Position numbers and translations under genes: made by a program. A stretch of 64,000 bases of DNA from Sphingopyxis sp. UBA6723. Its GTDB lineage: Bacteria; Pseudomonadota; Alphaproteobacteria; Sphingomonadales; Sphingomonadaceae. Location of the stretch: NCBI RefSeq assembly GCF_002454115.1, contig NZ_DKIH01000009.1, forward strand, positions 219,198-283,197. Direction: 5' to 3'. Below are positions 34,162 through 43,376 of this stretch, piece by piece. Numbering within the stretch: position 1 is the stretch's first letter; each line of letters starts with the position of its first letter. Under the pieces are notes generated by a model. It was not told the DNA's origin. It was given only the letters and a program-made list of their open reading frames with translations, and did not search any database.

Positions 34162-35376
34162 ATGGGCAAGATCAAGGTAGCCAACCCGGTCGTCGAACTC
34201 GACGGCGACGAAATGACCCGGATCATCTGGCAATGGATCCGCGAGCGGCTGATCCTTCCCTATCTCGACATCGACCTGCACTATTACGATCTCAGCATCG
34301 AAATGCGCGACCAGACCGACGACAAGATTACCGTCGATGCCGCGAACGCGATCGCCAAATATGGCGTCGGTGTGAAGTGCGCGACGATCACCCCCGACGA
34401 ACAGCGGGTCGAGGAATTCGGCCTCAAGAAAATGTGGAAGTCGCCGAACGGTACGATCCGCAACATCTTGGGCGGCGTCGTGTTCCGCGAACCGATCGTG
34501 ATGAAGAACGTGCCCAGACTCGTCCCCGGCTGGACCGACCCGATCGTCGTCGGCCGCCATGCGTTCGGCGACCAGTATAAGGCGACCGACTTCCGCGTTC
34601 CCGGCCCCGGCAAGCTGCGGCTGGTGTTCGAGGGCGAAGACGGCAAGGTCATCGACGAAGAAGTGTTCCTGTTCCCCTCGTCGGGCGTCGCGATGGCGAT
34701 GTACAACCTCGACGATTCGATCCGCGACTTCGCCCGCGCCAGTCTGAACTACGGCCTCGCGCGCCAGTGGCCGGTGTATCTGTCGACCAAGAACACGATC
34801 CTGAAAGCCTATGACGGCCGCTTCAAGGACATCTTCGAGGAAGTGTTCAACGCCGAATTCAAGGCCGATTTCGACGCAGCGGGCATCGTTTACGAACACC
34901 GCCTGATCGACGACATGGTCGCATCGGCGCTGAAATGGTCGGGCAAGTTCGTCTGGGCCTGCAAGAATTATGACGGCGACGTCCAGTCGGACACCGTCGC
35001 GCAGGGCTTTGGCTCGCTCGGGCTGATGACCAGCGTGCTGATGACGCCCGATGGCCAGACGGTCGAATCCGAAGCCGCGCACGGCACCGTCACCCGCCAC
35101 TACCGCATGCACCAGCAGGGCAAGGCGACGTCGACCAACCCGATCGCGTCGATCTTTGCGTGGACGGGCGGGCTCAAGCACCGCGGCAAGCTCGACGACA
35201 ATGCGGCGCTGATCAAATTCGCCGACGATCTGGAAAAGGTGTGCGTTGCGACGGTCGAGAGCGGCAAGATGACCAAGGATCTGGCGCTGCTGATCGGCCC
35301 CGACCAGAATTGGCTGACCACCGAAGGGTTCTTCGAGGCAATCGTCGAGAATCTTGAAGCGAAGATGGGCGCCTAA
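34162..35376 (+). CDS. icd: NADP-dependent isocitrate dehydrogenase (eukaryotic-type dimer)
   Basis: TCA-cycle enzyme converting isocitrate to 2-oxoglutarate with NADP. 404 residues of the subfamily shared with mitochondrial IDH2: VELDGDEMTRIIW at the start, KSPNGTIRNILGG near 90, RHAFGDQYKATDF, and EAAHGTVTRHYR followed by STNPIASIFAW near 310-330. ATG at 34162 follows AAGGATAAAGG. A palindromic repeat begins 18 bp after the stop codon. Confidence 0.96.
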   Translation: MGKIKVANPVVELDGDEMTRIIWQWIRERLILPYLDIDLHYYDLSIEMRDQTDDKITVDAANAIAKYGVGVKCATITPDEQRVEEFGLKKMWKSPNGTIRNILGGVVFREPIVMKNVPRLVPGWTDPIVVGRHAFGDQYKATDFRVPGPGKLRLVFEGEDGKVIDEEVFLFPSSGVAMAMYNLDDSIRDFARASLNYGLARQWPVYLSTKNTILKAYDGRFKDIFEEVFNAEFKADFDAAGIVYEHRLIDDMVASALKWSGKFVWACKNYDGDVQSDTVAQGFGSLGLMTSVLMTPDGQTVESEAAHGTVTRHYRMHQQGKATSTNPIASIFAWTGGLKHRGKLDDNAALIKFADDLEKVCVATVESGKMTKDLALLIGPDQNWLTTEGFFEAIVENLEAKMGA

Positions 35377-35393
35377 CGCCACGCCTCCGCTTT

Positions 35394-35475
35394 CGTCATT
35401 GCTAGCGGAGCGACGCAATCCAGGTCTGTTGAGGCTACCCTGGATTGCCGCGTCGCTTCGCTCCTCGCAATGACG
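35394..35475. repeat. palindromic intergenic repeat (CGTCATTGCGAGC family), copy 2
   Basis: Arms CGTCATTGCTAGCGGAGCGA and CGCTCCTCGCAATGACG with inner CAATCCAG/CTGGATTG. It lies between icd and the Kef-type antiporter. Confidence 0.85.
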
Positions 35476-35545
35476 CGGGATATAAGCGATTTGCTTGAGA
35501 TAACCACCTAGCCAATCGGGGCCGGCCTGCATAAGGTCGGCCCCT

Positions 35546-37327
35546 ATGGTATCGGAAACAGAAACATCAGCCATCGGCAACGCGCTGGTGGTGCTGGGCG
35601 CCGCGGGCATCGTTATCCCCGCATTCGCGCGCTTTCGCCTGCCGCCGGTGATCGGGTTCATCCTGGTCGGCCTGCTCGTCGGGCCGTCGGGGCTGGGGTC
35701 GCTGGCCGGCGATTATCCGTGGCTGAAGCATATCACCATCGGATCGACCGATGATATTGCGCTGTTTGCCGAATTCGGCATCATCATGTTGCTGTTTTCG
35801 ATCGGGCTCGAGCTCTCGTTCCGCCGTCTTTGGTCGTTACGAAAATTGGTGTTCGGGGTCGGCGCCGCCGAATTACTGCTCGGCGGCGCCATCCTGGGCG
35901 GCGGTCTGTGGTTGCTTGGTGATCTGTCGACGCCCGCTGCGTTCGGACTGGGGATCGCCCTCGCCTTATCCTCGACGGCCTTGGTGCTGCCCATGGTCGG
36001 AACCAAGTCGGCGGTCGGCCGCGCCTCCTTTTCGATGCTTCTGTTCGAAGATCTGGCGATCGTCCCGATCATCTTCGTTCTCGGCGCCCTCGCCCCCAAT
36101 CCGGCGGGCGACAACACCGAATTGCTGCTGACCACCTTATGGCAGGGCGCGCTGGTCGTCGCCGTGCTCGCGGTCGCCGGTTGGTTCCTGCTTCCGCGCA
36201 TCTTTGCCCAGGCGGCGCGCGCCAAGGATCCCGAACTGTTCCTCGCCGCCAGTCTGCTGGTCGTCATCGTCGCCGCGCTTGCCACCGCGACGGTCGGCCT
36301 GTCGCCGATCGTCGGGGCGTTGCTCGCGGGCCTGATGATCGCCGAAACCGAATATCATGGCGAGGTGGAGGCGATCACGGCGCCGTTCAAGGGCCTCGCG
36401 CTAGGGGTGTTCCTGATCAGTGTCGGCATGGGACTGAACCTCCAAAGCATCGCAGCGCAATGGCCGCTGCTGATCGCCGCGGTTGTCGGCGTTGTGCTGG
36501 TCAAGGCGATTGTCACCGCATCGCTGCTCCGCTTTTCCGGCGCACGCCGCGGCACCGCCGCTGAAGTCGGTCTGTTGATGGCCAGCCCGTCGGAAACGAC
36601 GTTGATCGTGCTGACCGCCGCACTGACGGCGGGCATTATCGATCCCGAAACGGCCAGTTTCTGGCAGCTGGTCACTGCGATCGGGCTGACCATCACGCCG
36701 CTGCTGGCGCGCGTCGGGCATGACATGGCGCGGCGGATCGAAATGCGCAGCGACGACACGCCCGAGGACGAGCCTGCCGTGGCGCGGACGGTGATCGTTG
36801 GGTTTGGCCGCGTCGGGCGCACCGTCGCCGAGCTGCTGCGCGAGCATGGCCGCTCCTATATCGCCGTCGATGCCAATATCGATAGCGTGGCGGTGGCGCG
36901 CCGCGACGGCTTTAAGGTGCGCTTTGCCGACGTCGCGCGGCAGGGCAGCCTGGACAAGCTGGGAATCGAAAGCGCCGATGCGATTGTGCTGACGATGGAC
37001 GATCCCGTGCAGCAGCTGCGCATGACCAAGCAGCTGCGCCAGACATTTCCCGACCTGCCGATCATCAGCCGCGCCCGCGACGCCGACCATGCTGCGGCAC
37101 TGTATCAGGCAGGGGCGACCGACGCGGTGCCCGAAACGCTAGAAAGCTCGCTGCAACTTGCCGAAGCCGTGCTGATCGATCTGGGCGTCGCAATGGGGCC
37201 GGTGATCGCCTCGATCCACGACGTGCGCGCCAAGATGCGGCGCGACATCATGACGAAAGGCGCACTGGACCGCGAACCGCGCATCCGCAAGGTGCGCGCC
37301 CCTGCACCCGGCGGCGAAACGGCTTAG
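35546..37327 (+). CDS. Kef-type CPA2 cation:proton antiporter
   Basis: A 593-residue monovalent cation/proton antiporter. The first ~385 residues form about 12 membrane helices of the Na/H-exchanger fold (VGLLVGPSGLG, FAEFGIIMLLFSIGLEL, ALSSTALVLPM). Residues from about 412 form an RCK/TrkA-N domain with the nucleotide loop VIVGFGRVGR and a ribose-binding acidic residue in YIAVDAN. The C-terminal 70 residues are basic. ATG at 35546. No kefF/kefG-like ancillary gene is present, so glutathione control is unproven. Its stop overlaps that of the M16 gene by 4 bp. Confidence 0.9.
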   Translation: MVSETETSAIGNALVVLGAAGIVIPAFARFRLPPVIGFILVGLLVGPSGLGSLAGDYPWLKHITIGSTDDIALFAEFGIIMLLFSIGLELSFRRLWSLRKLVFGVGAAELLLGGAILGGGLWLLGDLSTPAAFGLGIALALSSTALVLPMVGTKSAVGRASFSMLLFEDLAIVPIIFVLGALAPNPAGDNTELLLTTLWQGALVVAVLAVAGWFLLPRIFAQAARAKDPELFLAASLLVVIVAALATATVGLSPIVGALLAGLMIAETEYHGEVEAITAPFKGLALGVFLISVGMGLNLQSIAAQWPLLIAAVVGVVLVKAIVTASLLRFSGARRGTAAEVGLLMASPSETTLIVLTAALTAGIIDPETASFWQLVTAIGLTITPLLARVGHDMARRIEMRSDDTPEDEPAVARTVIVGFGRVGRTVAELLREHGRSYIAVDANIDSVAVARRDGFKVRFADVARQGSLDKLGIESADAIVLTMDDPVQQLRMTKQLRQTFPDLPIISRARDADHAAALYQAGATDAVPETLESSLQLAEAVLIDLGVAMGPVIASIHDVRAKMRRDIMTKGALDREPRIRKVRAPAPGGETA

Positions 37328-40272
37328 CGTCCGCCTGCCGTCGTCGTTGCCGGAGTCGCGGTCGCCGCGCCCAGCGCCGATGCATCGGCCAGCGTCATCC
37401 CCTTGGGCAGGATCGCCAGCGACCATTGCCGCTGCGGCGTCAGATATTGCTGCGCCAGTCGCTGGACATCGGCGGCGGTGACCGCGGCAATATCGTCCTG
37501 CATCGACAGGGCCGCGGCGGTGACCCGCGGGTCGCGCGTCGCGCCCTCCAGCAGGAACATCCAATAGACATTGCCGGTTGATGCCCGCGCGACCTGTTCC
37601 CGGATCGGTACCGCGTTGCGCGTCAGCTCGTCGGCGCTGACCGGGTTCGCGACGAGATCGGCGGCGATGTCGCGCGCGATGCCATAGAAACGGTCGATGT
37701 CCTTCGGCGCGAGCAGGCTGCCGACGAGCAGATAACCGCCGCTGTCGAACCCGGTCGGCCAATGGCTGTCCACCACGGGGCCATAGCTGGCACCCTGTTC
37801 GGCGCGGAGCCGGTCGAACAGACGGTCGTTGAACACCGCGGCGAGCACTTCAAGACCGCGCGCTTCGCGCGGGTTGGTCATGCCGCCGCTGGTCGGCCAC
37901 GCGGTCATCGCCGCTGCCTGGCCCTGTTCGCCGCGGTGATAAGCGATGTCGGGAACCGGCGCTGCTTTGGCAAAATTGACGCGCTGGCCGCCGGCGGGTG
38001 CCAGCACCTTGCGCGGCGGCAAGGCGCCGAGCGTGTTTGCCAGGATCTCGCGATAGTCGACGGCTTCAAGATCGCCGAAAATCTGTACCTCGATCGGCCC
38101 GCTGGCCAGCCGCGGCTCCCAAAAAGCGCGGAAAGCGGCCGGGGTCAGCGCTTCGATCTGCGCCTTGTCGGGCGCCGCCCAGCGCGCGTCATTGCCCGTC
38201 AGCCAGCCGCGCAGGTTGCGGTCGAGCACTGCATTGGGGGTCGCGTCGTTGAGGTCATAACCGGTGAGATAGCCGACGCGCAGGCGCTCGATCGGCGCCG
38301 CGTCCCAGCGCGGCTGCGCCAGCTTGCCCGCGATGAGCCGCATCTGGTCGGCTAGGTCCGCAGGTTTGCTTTCCGCCGACAATTCGAACGCATCGTCGTC
38401 GATGGCGAAATTGAGTTGGATCTGGCGCCCGTTGGTCAGTTGGTCGATCTCGTTCTGGCCCCACGGGCCGATGCCGCTGGCGACCAGCGCATAATCACCG
38501 GTCCACAACAGGTTCGGCGCGTCGGCGGCGACGCTGCGGTTGCCGGTGCCAAAGCGTACATTGACGCGGACCTTGCCCGGTTCGACCTTGTTGTTCGACA
38601 CCAGCGCGGTCACGCCATTGGCGAATTCGATCCGTTCGGCACGCAGGCCGAGCAGGCTGTTGGTCGAGGTAATCGTCCCTGGCGTGCCAAACGCCGGGAG
38701 CTGCTTGAAATCGGCTTGCACCGTCGCCAGCCGGTCATCGCGCGCGGTCACCGGTGCTTTCAGCGCCGCCAGCACGGCAGCGTTGCCGCCCGCCGCGGTC
38801 GGCGTGGTCAACACAACGCGGGTCACGGGTGCAGCAAAGATCGCCTTGCTGATGTCCAGCATCACCTGCGGGGTTGCCGAGGCGCGGATCGCCTTGAACA
38901 TATCGACCTGTCCCTGCGGACTGGTCACCACTTCGTGGATATCGACCGCGCGGACCAGATCGTCGGCGAGCCGTGCGCCCGGTTCGTTGCGGGCATTTTC
39001 CCATTCTTTGCGCAGAAAGGCTTCGATCTCGTTCGCCTCGCGGTCGATATCGGCCTGGGACGGCGGCGTTTTAACCGCATCGGCGATCACCCCGCGCACG
39101 TCGGCGAGGGCGGCCTTCCAGTCGCTCAAGGGGACGATCGAAGCCAAGGTGACGTCGGCGCTGCGGCTGACATATTGCTGTTCGACGGTCGCGACCAGAT
39201 AACTGCCGCCGCTGCGCGCCCGGTTTTCCAGCCGCCGGTTGACCAGCGCCTGGGCGATGAATTCCAGATAGAGTCGGCGTGTGTTTTCAACCGTATCGAT
39301 CCGCTTTTTCCAGGGGCGAACCATCGCCAGCGTCAGCGCGAGCGGCTGATTCGGCTCGACGATTTGAAGCGCGGCGGATGCCTTGGGGTCGGGTTTGCCA
39401 AAATCGGGGTCGGCGGGATTTGCCCCTTCGGCGCGCCAGTCGCCATAGTATTTTTCCACGAGCCGCGCGAGTTCGGCGGGGTCGGCGTCGCCGACGATGA
39501 CCACCACCGCGCGTTCGGGTCGGTACCAGCGCTTGTGAAAGGCGGCGACCGTCGTGGCGCTCGCCTTGCTCAGCGATGTCGTCGTGCCGATCGGCGAGCG
39601 GTCGCCGAGCAGCTGGCCAGCGAACAGATGCGCGTTGGTCGCATCGCCAATCCGTTTTTGCGGCCCGTCCGATTCGCGCAATTCAGACATGACCACACCA
39701 CGCTCGGCGGCGACCGCCAGCTCCGAAATTCGCGGTTCCCGGATCATCCCCGACAGCAATTTCATGCTTTCATCAAGATTGGCCGGGGTCACGTTGGGCA
39801 GGTCGAGTTGATAGACCGTCTGCGTTGGGGTCGTCTGCGCGTTCGAATCGCTGCCGAAAGTGACTCCGAACCGCTGCCAGATGCGCTTGGCCTCCCCGTC
39901 AGGGATATGTTCGGAGCCGCGAAAGGTCAGATGTTCGAGCAAATGGGCATAGCCGCGCTCCTGTTCGGTCTCGAACATCGAACCGACGTCCATGCGCACC
40001 CGAATCGAGACCTGGCCCGGCGGCACGCCATTGTTGCGCACGGCATAGCGCACGCCGTTGGGGAGCGTGCCGAATTGCCACGCGGCGTCGCGCGGAATGT
40101 CGCTGCCGGCATAGAGCCAATCGCCGGTCGCGACCTGACTGGCAGTCGTGCTCGGCGATTGGCCGCTTTGCGCGTTGACGGCGAAGGGCAGCAACAACAG
40201 CGCCGCGCTGGCACTGGCGCACAGGAACGATCGGGAGAAACGAAGCGACAGACGCGCAGGAGAATTGGCCAT
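37324..40272 (-). CDS. periplasmic M16-family zinc peptidase (PqqL/YhjJ-like)
   Basis: A 982-residue peptidase with a signal peptide (about 1-35, ending AVNAQS). The inverted zinc motif HLLEH lies near residue 112, with the distal Glu in RGVVMSELRES about 75 residues later. Four M16 half-domains are expected from the length; the C-terminal pair lacks the zinc motif, as in other long members. Likely degrades peptides in the periplasm. Divergent from the nitrilase-family gene. Confidence 0.88.
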   Translation of the reverse strand: MANSPARLSLRFSRSFLCASASAALLLLPFAVNAQSGQSPSTTASQVATGDWLYAGSDIPRDAAWQFGTLPNGVRYAVRNNGVPPGQVSIRVRMDVGSMFETEQERGYAHLLEHLTFRGSEHIPDGEAKRIWQRFGVTFGSDSNAQTTPTQTVYQLDLPNVTPANLDESMKLLSGMIREPRISELAVAAERGVVMSELRESDGPQKRIGDATNAHLFAGQLLGDRSPIGTTTSLSKASATTVAAFHKRWYRPERAVVVIVGDADPAELARLVEKYYGDWRAEGANPADPDFGKPDPKASAALQIVEPNQPLALTLAMVRPWKKRIDTVENTRRLYLEFIAQALVNRRLENRARSGGSYLVATVEQQYVSRSADVTLASIVPLSDWKAALADVRGVIADAVKTPPSQADIDREANEIEAFLRKEWENARNEPGARLADDLVRAVDIHEVVTSPQGQVDMFKAIRASATPQVMLDISKAIFAAPVTRVVLTTPTAAGGNAAVLAALKAPVTARDDRLATVQADFKQLPAFGTPGTITSTNSLLGLRAERIEFANGVTALVSNNKVEPGKVRVNVRFGTGNRSVAADAPNLLWTGDYALVASGIGPWGQNEIDQLTNGRQIQLNFAIDDDAFELSAESKPADLADQMRLIAGKLAQPRWDAAPIERLRVGYLTGYDLNDATPNAVLDRNLRGWLTGNDARWAAPDKAQIEALTPAAFRAFWEPRLASGPIEVQIFGDLEAVDYREILANTLGALPPRKVLAPAGGQRVNFAKAAPVPDIAYHRGEQGQAAAMTAWPTSGGMTNPREARGLEVLAAVFNDRLFDRLRAEQGASYGPVVDSHWPTGFDSGGYLLVGSLLAPKDIDRFYGIARDIAADLVANPVSADELTRNAVPIREQVARASTGNVYWMFLLEGATRDPRVTAAALSMQDDIAAVTAADVQRLAQQYLTPQRQWSLAILPKGMTLADASALGAATATPATTTAGGR

Positions 40273-40360
40273 TGGGCCATCTTATCGCGTTCGAACCTTG
40301 CTGGCCACTGAACTGTCACGGCGCTTGTCCTGCAAAGCGCTTCAGCTTAGCGATTGCGGG

Positions 40361-41227
40361 ATGACGATGACGAACGATCCTCTGGGCGCCGTCCCGATTG
40401 CCGCACTGGTCCAGATGTCCAGCGGTATCGATCCGGTCGCCAATCTGGCGACGATCGACCGGGCATTGGCGGAGGCCGCGGCGGGCGGCGCGGCGATGGC
40501 GTTTCTGCCCGAAATGTCACTGCTGCTCGACCGCGATCGGGCGCGATCGGCGGCGCATATCGTCCGCGAGGCCGACAGCCCCTGGCCCGAAGCCTTGCAG
40601 GCGCTGGCGCAAAAACATGGCATCTGGCTGCATTCGGGATCGATACCGCTGCTGGCCGACGAGGGCGCACGGCGCGTGAACCGCAGCCATGTGATCGCCG
40701 CCGACGGGAGTATCCGCGCGCGATATGACAAGATCCATATGTTCGACGTCACCCTGCCAACGGGGGAAAACTGGACGGAATCGGCCGCCTATGTCGGCGG
40801 CGATACGATTATCGTCGTCGAAACGCCGCTTGGGCCATTGGGGCTCAGCGTTTGTTATGATTTGCGCTTTCCCGAACTTTATCGGGCGCTGGTCGATCAA
40901 GGAGCGGAGCTGATCGCCATTCCAGCCGCCTTCACCGTGTCGACGGGCGAGGCGCACTGGCATGTGCTGATGCGCGCCCGCGCGATTGAAACCGGTTGTC
41001 ATGTGCTGGCTGCGGCCCAATGCGGCAGGCATCAGGACGGCCGGTTGACCTTTGGTCACAGCCTGATCGTCGATCCATGGGGAGCGGTGCTGGGCGACGC
41101 GGGGTCGGCGCAGGACGAGGCGGGGTATCGGGTGATGCTGGCGCCGATCGACCCCGCGGCGACGGAACGGGCGCGGACAGCGATCCCGCTCGCGCGCTCG
41201 CGCATGGCGCGGAATATCACGCTCTAA
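40361..41227 (+). CDS. carbon-nitrogen hydrolase (nitrilase superfamily)
   Basis: A 288-residue amidase-type enzyme. The Glu-Lys-Cys triad is visible: FLPEMSLL (Glu near 48), YDKIHMFD (Lys near 124) and SVCYDLRFPE (Cys near 164). The layout matches the NIT1/Nit2 group (deaminated glutathione or omega-amide hydrolysis). ATG codons at 40361 and 40367 are both usable; the family usually starts close to the AALVQM strand. Single gene, with a repeat after it. Confidence 0.88.
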   Translation: MTMTNDPLGAVPIAALVQMSSGIDPVANLATIDRALAEAAAGGAAMAFLPEMSLLLDRDRARSAAHIVREADSPWPEALQALAQKHGIWLHSGSIPLLADEGARRVNRSHVIAADGSIRARYDKIHMFDVTLPTGENWTESAAYVGGDTIIVVETPLGPLGLSVCYDLRFPELYRALVDQGAELIAIPAAFTVSTGEAHWHVLMRARAIETGCHVLAAAQCGRHQDGRLTFGHSLIVDPWGAVLGDAGSAQDEAGYRVMLAPIDPAATERARTAIPLARSRMARNITL

Positions 41228-41252
41228 TCTGATGCGCTCAGGTTGCTATAGG

Positions 41253-41328
41253 CGTGATTGCGAGCGAAGCGAAGCAGTCCAGAGCGGCTTGTCACACGCT
41301 GTATTGCTTCGCTTCGCTCGCAATCACG
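41253..41328. repeat. palindromic intergenic repeat (CGTCATTGCGAGC family), copy 3 (variant)
   Basis: Arms CGTGATTGCGAGCGAAGCGA and TCGCTTCGCTCGCAATCACG. The interior shares AGTCCAGAGCGGCTTGTC with copy 1 (13955-14040). It follows the nitrilase-family gene. Confidence 0.8.
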
Positions 41329-41386
41329 ATTCCAATTGAGGACATTTTTGTCCAGATCGGCACGAGAGCCAATATCGCAGACGCAC

Positions 41387-41418
41387 AAAAGGCCCCGAGC
41401 GAACTCGGAGCCTTTTGG
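41387..41418 (-). terminator. Rho-independent terminator of the 74-residue gene
   Basis: On the minus strand AAAAGGCTCCGAG-TTCG-CTCGGGGCCTTTT makes a 13-bp stem with one G-U pair, a UUCG loop and a 3' run of U. On the plus strand the same stem has an A-C mismatch, which supports minus-strand use. It begins about 22 bp after the stop codon at 41441. Confidence 0.85.
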
Positions 41419-41440
41419 TAACTTTAGCGATCAGCCGTAA

Positions 41441-41665
41441 TTACGGGCTGGTCGGCGCGTCGTCGTTGTTGTCCGACGCGATGATGATGCCGCCGATGAT
41501 GGCTGCGAGTGCGATGATCGCGATGATCCAGCTCGAGCCTTCCAGCTCGCTCTGGCCTTCAACGGCCGAAGCTGCACGGGCTGCGGGAGCGGCCGATGCG
41601 GCAACCGGGGCTGCAATCATCGAGGTCGCTGCGAGAGAGATCGCAGCCTTTTTGAGCAGGTTCAT
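41441..41665 (-). CDS. small secreted/membrane protein (74 aa)
   Basis: 74 residues: a clear signal peptide (MNLLKKAAISLAATSMIAAP..., cleavage near residue 25, ASAAPA), then a short polar stretch and a membrane helix (about 48-65, Ile/Ala/Gly-rich) ending with an acidic tail SDNNDDAPTSP. ATG at 41665 has GGAG upstream. The frame is open to 41767 but without a reasonable start. It has its own terminator, so it is probably well expressed. Function unknown; similar short proteins occur in sphingomonads. Confidence 0.7.
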   Translation of the reverse strand: MNLLKKAAISLAATSMIAAPVAASAAPAARAASAVEGQSELEGSSWIIAIIALAAIIGGIIIASDNNDDAPTSP

Positions 41666-41838
41666 TATATTCTCCGTCCACTGGATTAGTCTTGTCGAAT
41701 CACACCGGAGAAAATCCCCGATCTGCTTCTGCACAGCCCTATTAGGCACGGCGTTCGGCAAATGCAACGACGATTTGCCCTAGCCCGCCAAATCTTACCG
41801 AATTGCTAAATAGAGAGAAAATTGTTGCAAAAAGGCCA

Positions 41839-42639
41839 CTAGCCACGCCGAACACGCTCAAAGGATTCGCTCGTCACCGGGTATCCCAAATGCCCCGGAA
41901 TGCACAAAAACGCCTCGCCGTCGCGGTCTTCGATCCAAGGGGTGATCAGTTCCACCGGAAACTGACCCGAATGGTCGGCGAAACCCGTAAAATCGGGAAC
42001 TTGGGCAAGGCGTTCCAGATTGCGGCGGGTGGGGAAAATGACCGACACCTCCCCCCGATCGGCCATCGCCAGCGTTTCACGCGCGCTCGCCCAGAAAATA
42101 TGACTGTGCTCGGCCTCCTCGACCGTCAATTCCTGGCTGTGCGGCGGCGCTGCGACGGCATAAAACCGCGTATCAAAGGTCCGTGCCTCTTTGAAATTCG
42201 GACACCAGCGCGCGAAGGGCACAAAGGAATCCAATGCGATTCGATCGCCGCGCGCCGCCAGCATGTCGGAGAGCAAGGTTCCGGCCAGTAGCGCCCGGCG
42301 GGCATCCGCCACCTCCGCATCGGCCAACCCCGGCCAGCCGACGGCGAGCCCCGTTTCCTCAAGCGTTTCGCGCAGCGCCGCCACCCGCGCTGCGCCATCA
42401 GCCGCATCAAGCGCGGGCGCGTGCTGGCGCGCCACCAGATAATCGTCGGGATCGACCCGTCCACCGGGAAACACGACCGCCCCCGCCGCAAAAGCCATCG
42501 TCGTCGACCGCTTGACCATCAGGATTTCGTCCGGCCCGCCGTTGGGCGACGGGCGCATGATGACCAGCGTGGCGGCGGGAATCGCGCCTTCGGGCAAATT
42601 TTCCGACGGGACCGATGGGGTCGTGATGCTGTTCATCAT
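41839..42639 (-). CDS. NUDIX hydrolase with a split Nudix box (NUDT19-like)
   Basis: A 266-residue Nudix protein. The box starts GGRVDPDDY and continues, after an insertion of about 25 residues, with REtLEETGLAVG-type residues (ALRETLEETGLAVG). Such an interrupted box is known from the NUDT19/RP2 group, which hydrolyses CoA derivatives. Other segments: FAAGAVVFPGG and PFARWCPN. Two ATG codons (42639, 42636) begin the protein; the upstream region has no strong ribosome site. Divergent from the DUF4126 gene. Confidence 0.82.
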   Translation of the reverse strand: MMNSITTPSVPSENLPEGAIPAATLVIMRPSPNGGPDEILMVKRSTTMAFAAGAVVFPGGRVDPDDYLVARQHAPALDAADGAARVAALRETLEETGLAVGWPGLADAEVADARRALLAGTLLSDMLAARGDRIALDSFVPFARWCPNFKEARTFDTRFYAVAAPPHSQELTVEEAEHSHIFWASARETLAMADRGEVSVIFPTRRNLERLAQVPDFTGFADHSGQFPVELITPWIEDRDGEAFLCIPGHLGYPVTSESFERVRRG

Positions 42640-42737
42640 CGATGCGATAACCGGGCCGTGAGCCCTTGTCATCCCGGCATTGCGACACGGCAATCGGAGG
42701 TGCAAGAAGAAGGCGAACCGGTGTAGGGAGCAGGATA

Positions 42738-43376
42738 TTGGGAATCGTCGAGATTTTGGGCGTTGCCGGCAGCCTCAGCCTGCTCGCAGGATGGCGGCTT
42801 TACCTCACCATATTGGCCACCGGGACCGCGATGCATTTCGGCTGGCTGCCGCTGCCCGAACATCTCGCCGCCTTGCAGGTGCTGGCCAATCCATGGGTGC
42901 TCGGCGTTGCGGCGGTCGGCACCCTCGCCGAATTTCTGGCCGACAAAATTGCCTGGGTCGATTCGATCTGGGACATGGTCCACAGTGTCATCCGCCCGCT
43001 GGGCGGCGCGTTGCTCGCGCTCGCGCTTGTCGATGCGTCCGATCCGACCTGGCAGGTGATCGCTTTTCTGCTCGGCGGCGGCGGCGCGCTGCTCAGCCAC
43101 GGCGCCAAGGCGACGACGCGCGCGGTCGTCAACGCCAGTCCCGAACCGTTCAGCAATGCCGTGGTATCGACTGGCGAGGATGTTGCGACCGGCGGCTTGC
43201 TGGCGCTGGCCATCGCCTATCCGCCGCTCGCGATCGTGATCGCGGTGGTCATGGCCATCGCGGCGGTGATCGTGATCATCGCGCTCCGCCGCCTGCTCCG
43301 CAACATCAAGGCATCGTTGAAACGGGCGCTCGGCGACGAGCCGCCGACGGTCAGTAGCCCGCCGCCTGTGCCTTAG
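42738..43376 (+). CDS. DUF4126 family membrane protein
   Basis: A 212-residue inner-membrane protein with six or so hydrophobic segments. The N-terminal VAGSLSLLAGWRLYLTIL and the SHGAKATTRAVVNASPEPFSN stretch are typical of DUF4126. No start ATG fits; TTG at 42738 has AGGGAG at 7 bases and was chosen. The tail is basic then Pro-rich. Its stop overlaps that of the convergent flavoprotein by 4 bp. The function of the family is unknown. Confidence 0.75.
   Translation: MGIVEILGVAGSLSLLAGWRLYLTILATGTAMHFGWLPLPEHLAALQVLANPWVLGVAAVGTLAEFLADKIAWVDSIWDMVHSVIRPLGGALLALALVDASDPTWQVIAFLLGGGGALLSHGAKATTRAVVNASPEPFSNAVVSTGEDVATGGLLALAIAYPPLAIVIAVVMAIAAVIVIIALRRLLRNIKASLKRALGDEPPTVSSPPPVP

Noticed and set aside
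34033..35661. 542-residue open frame opposite icd
   Set aside because: Antisense shadow; the product is His/Arg/Asp-rich with no recognisable motif.
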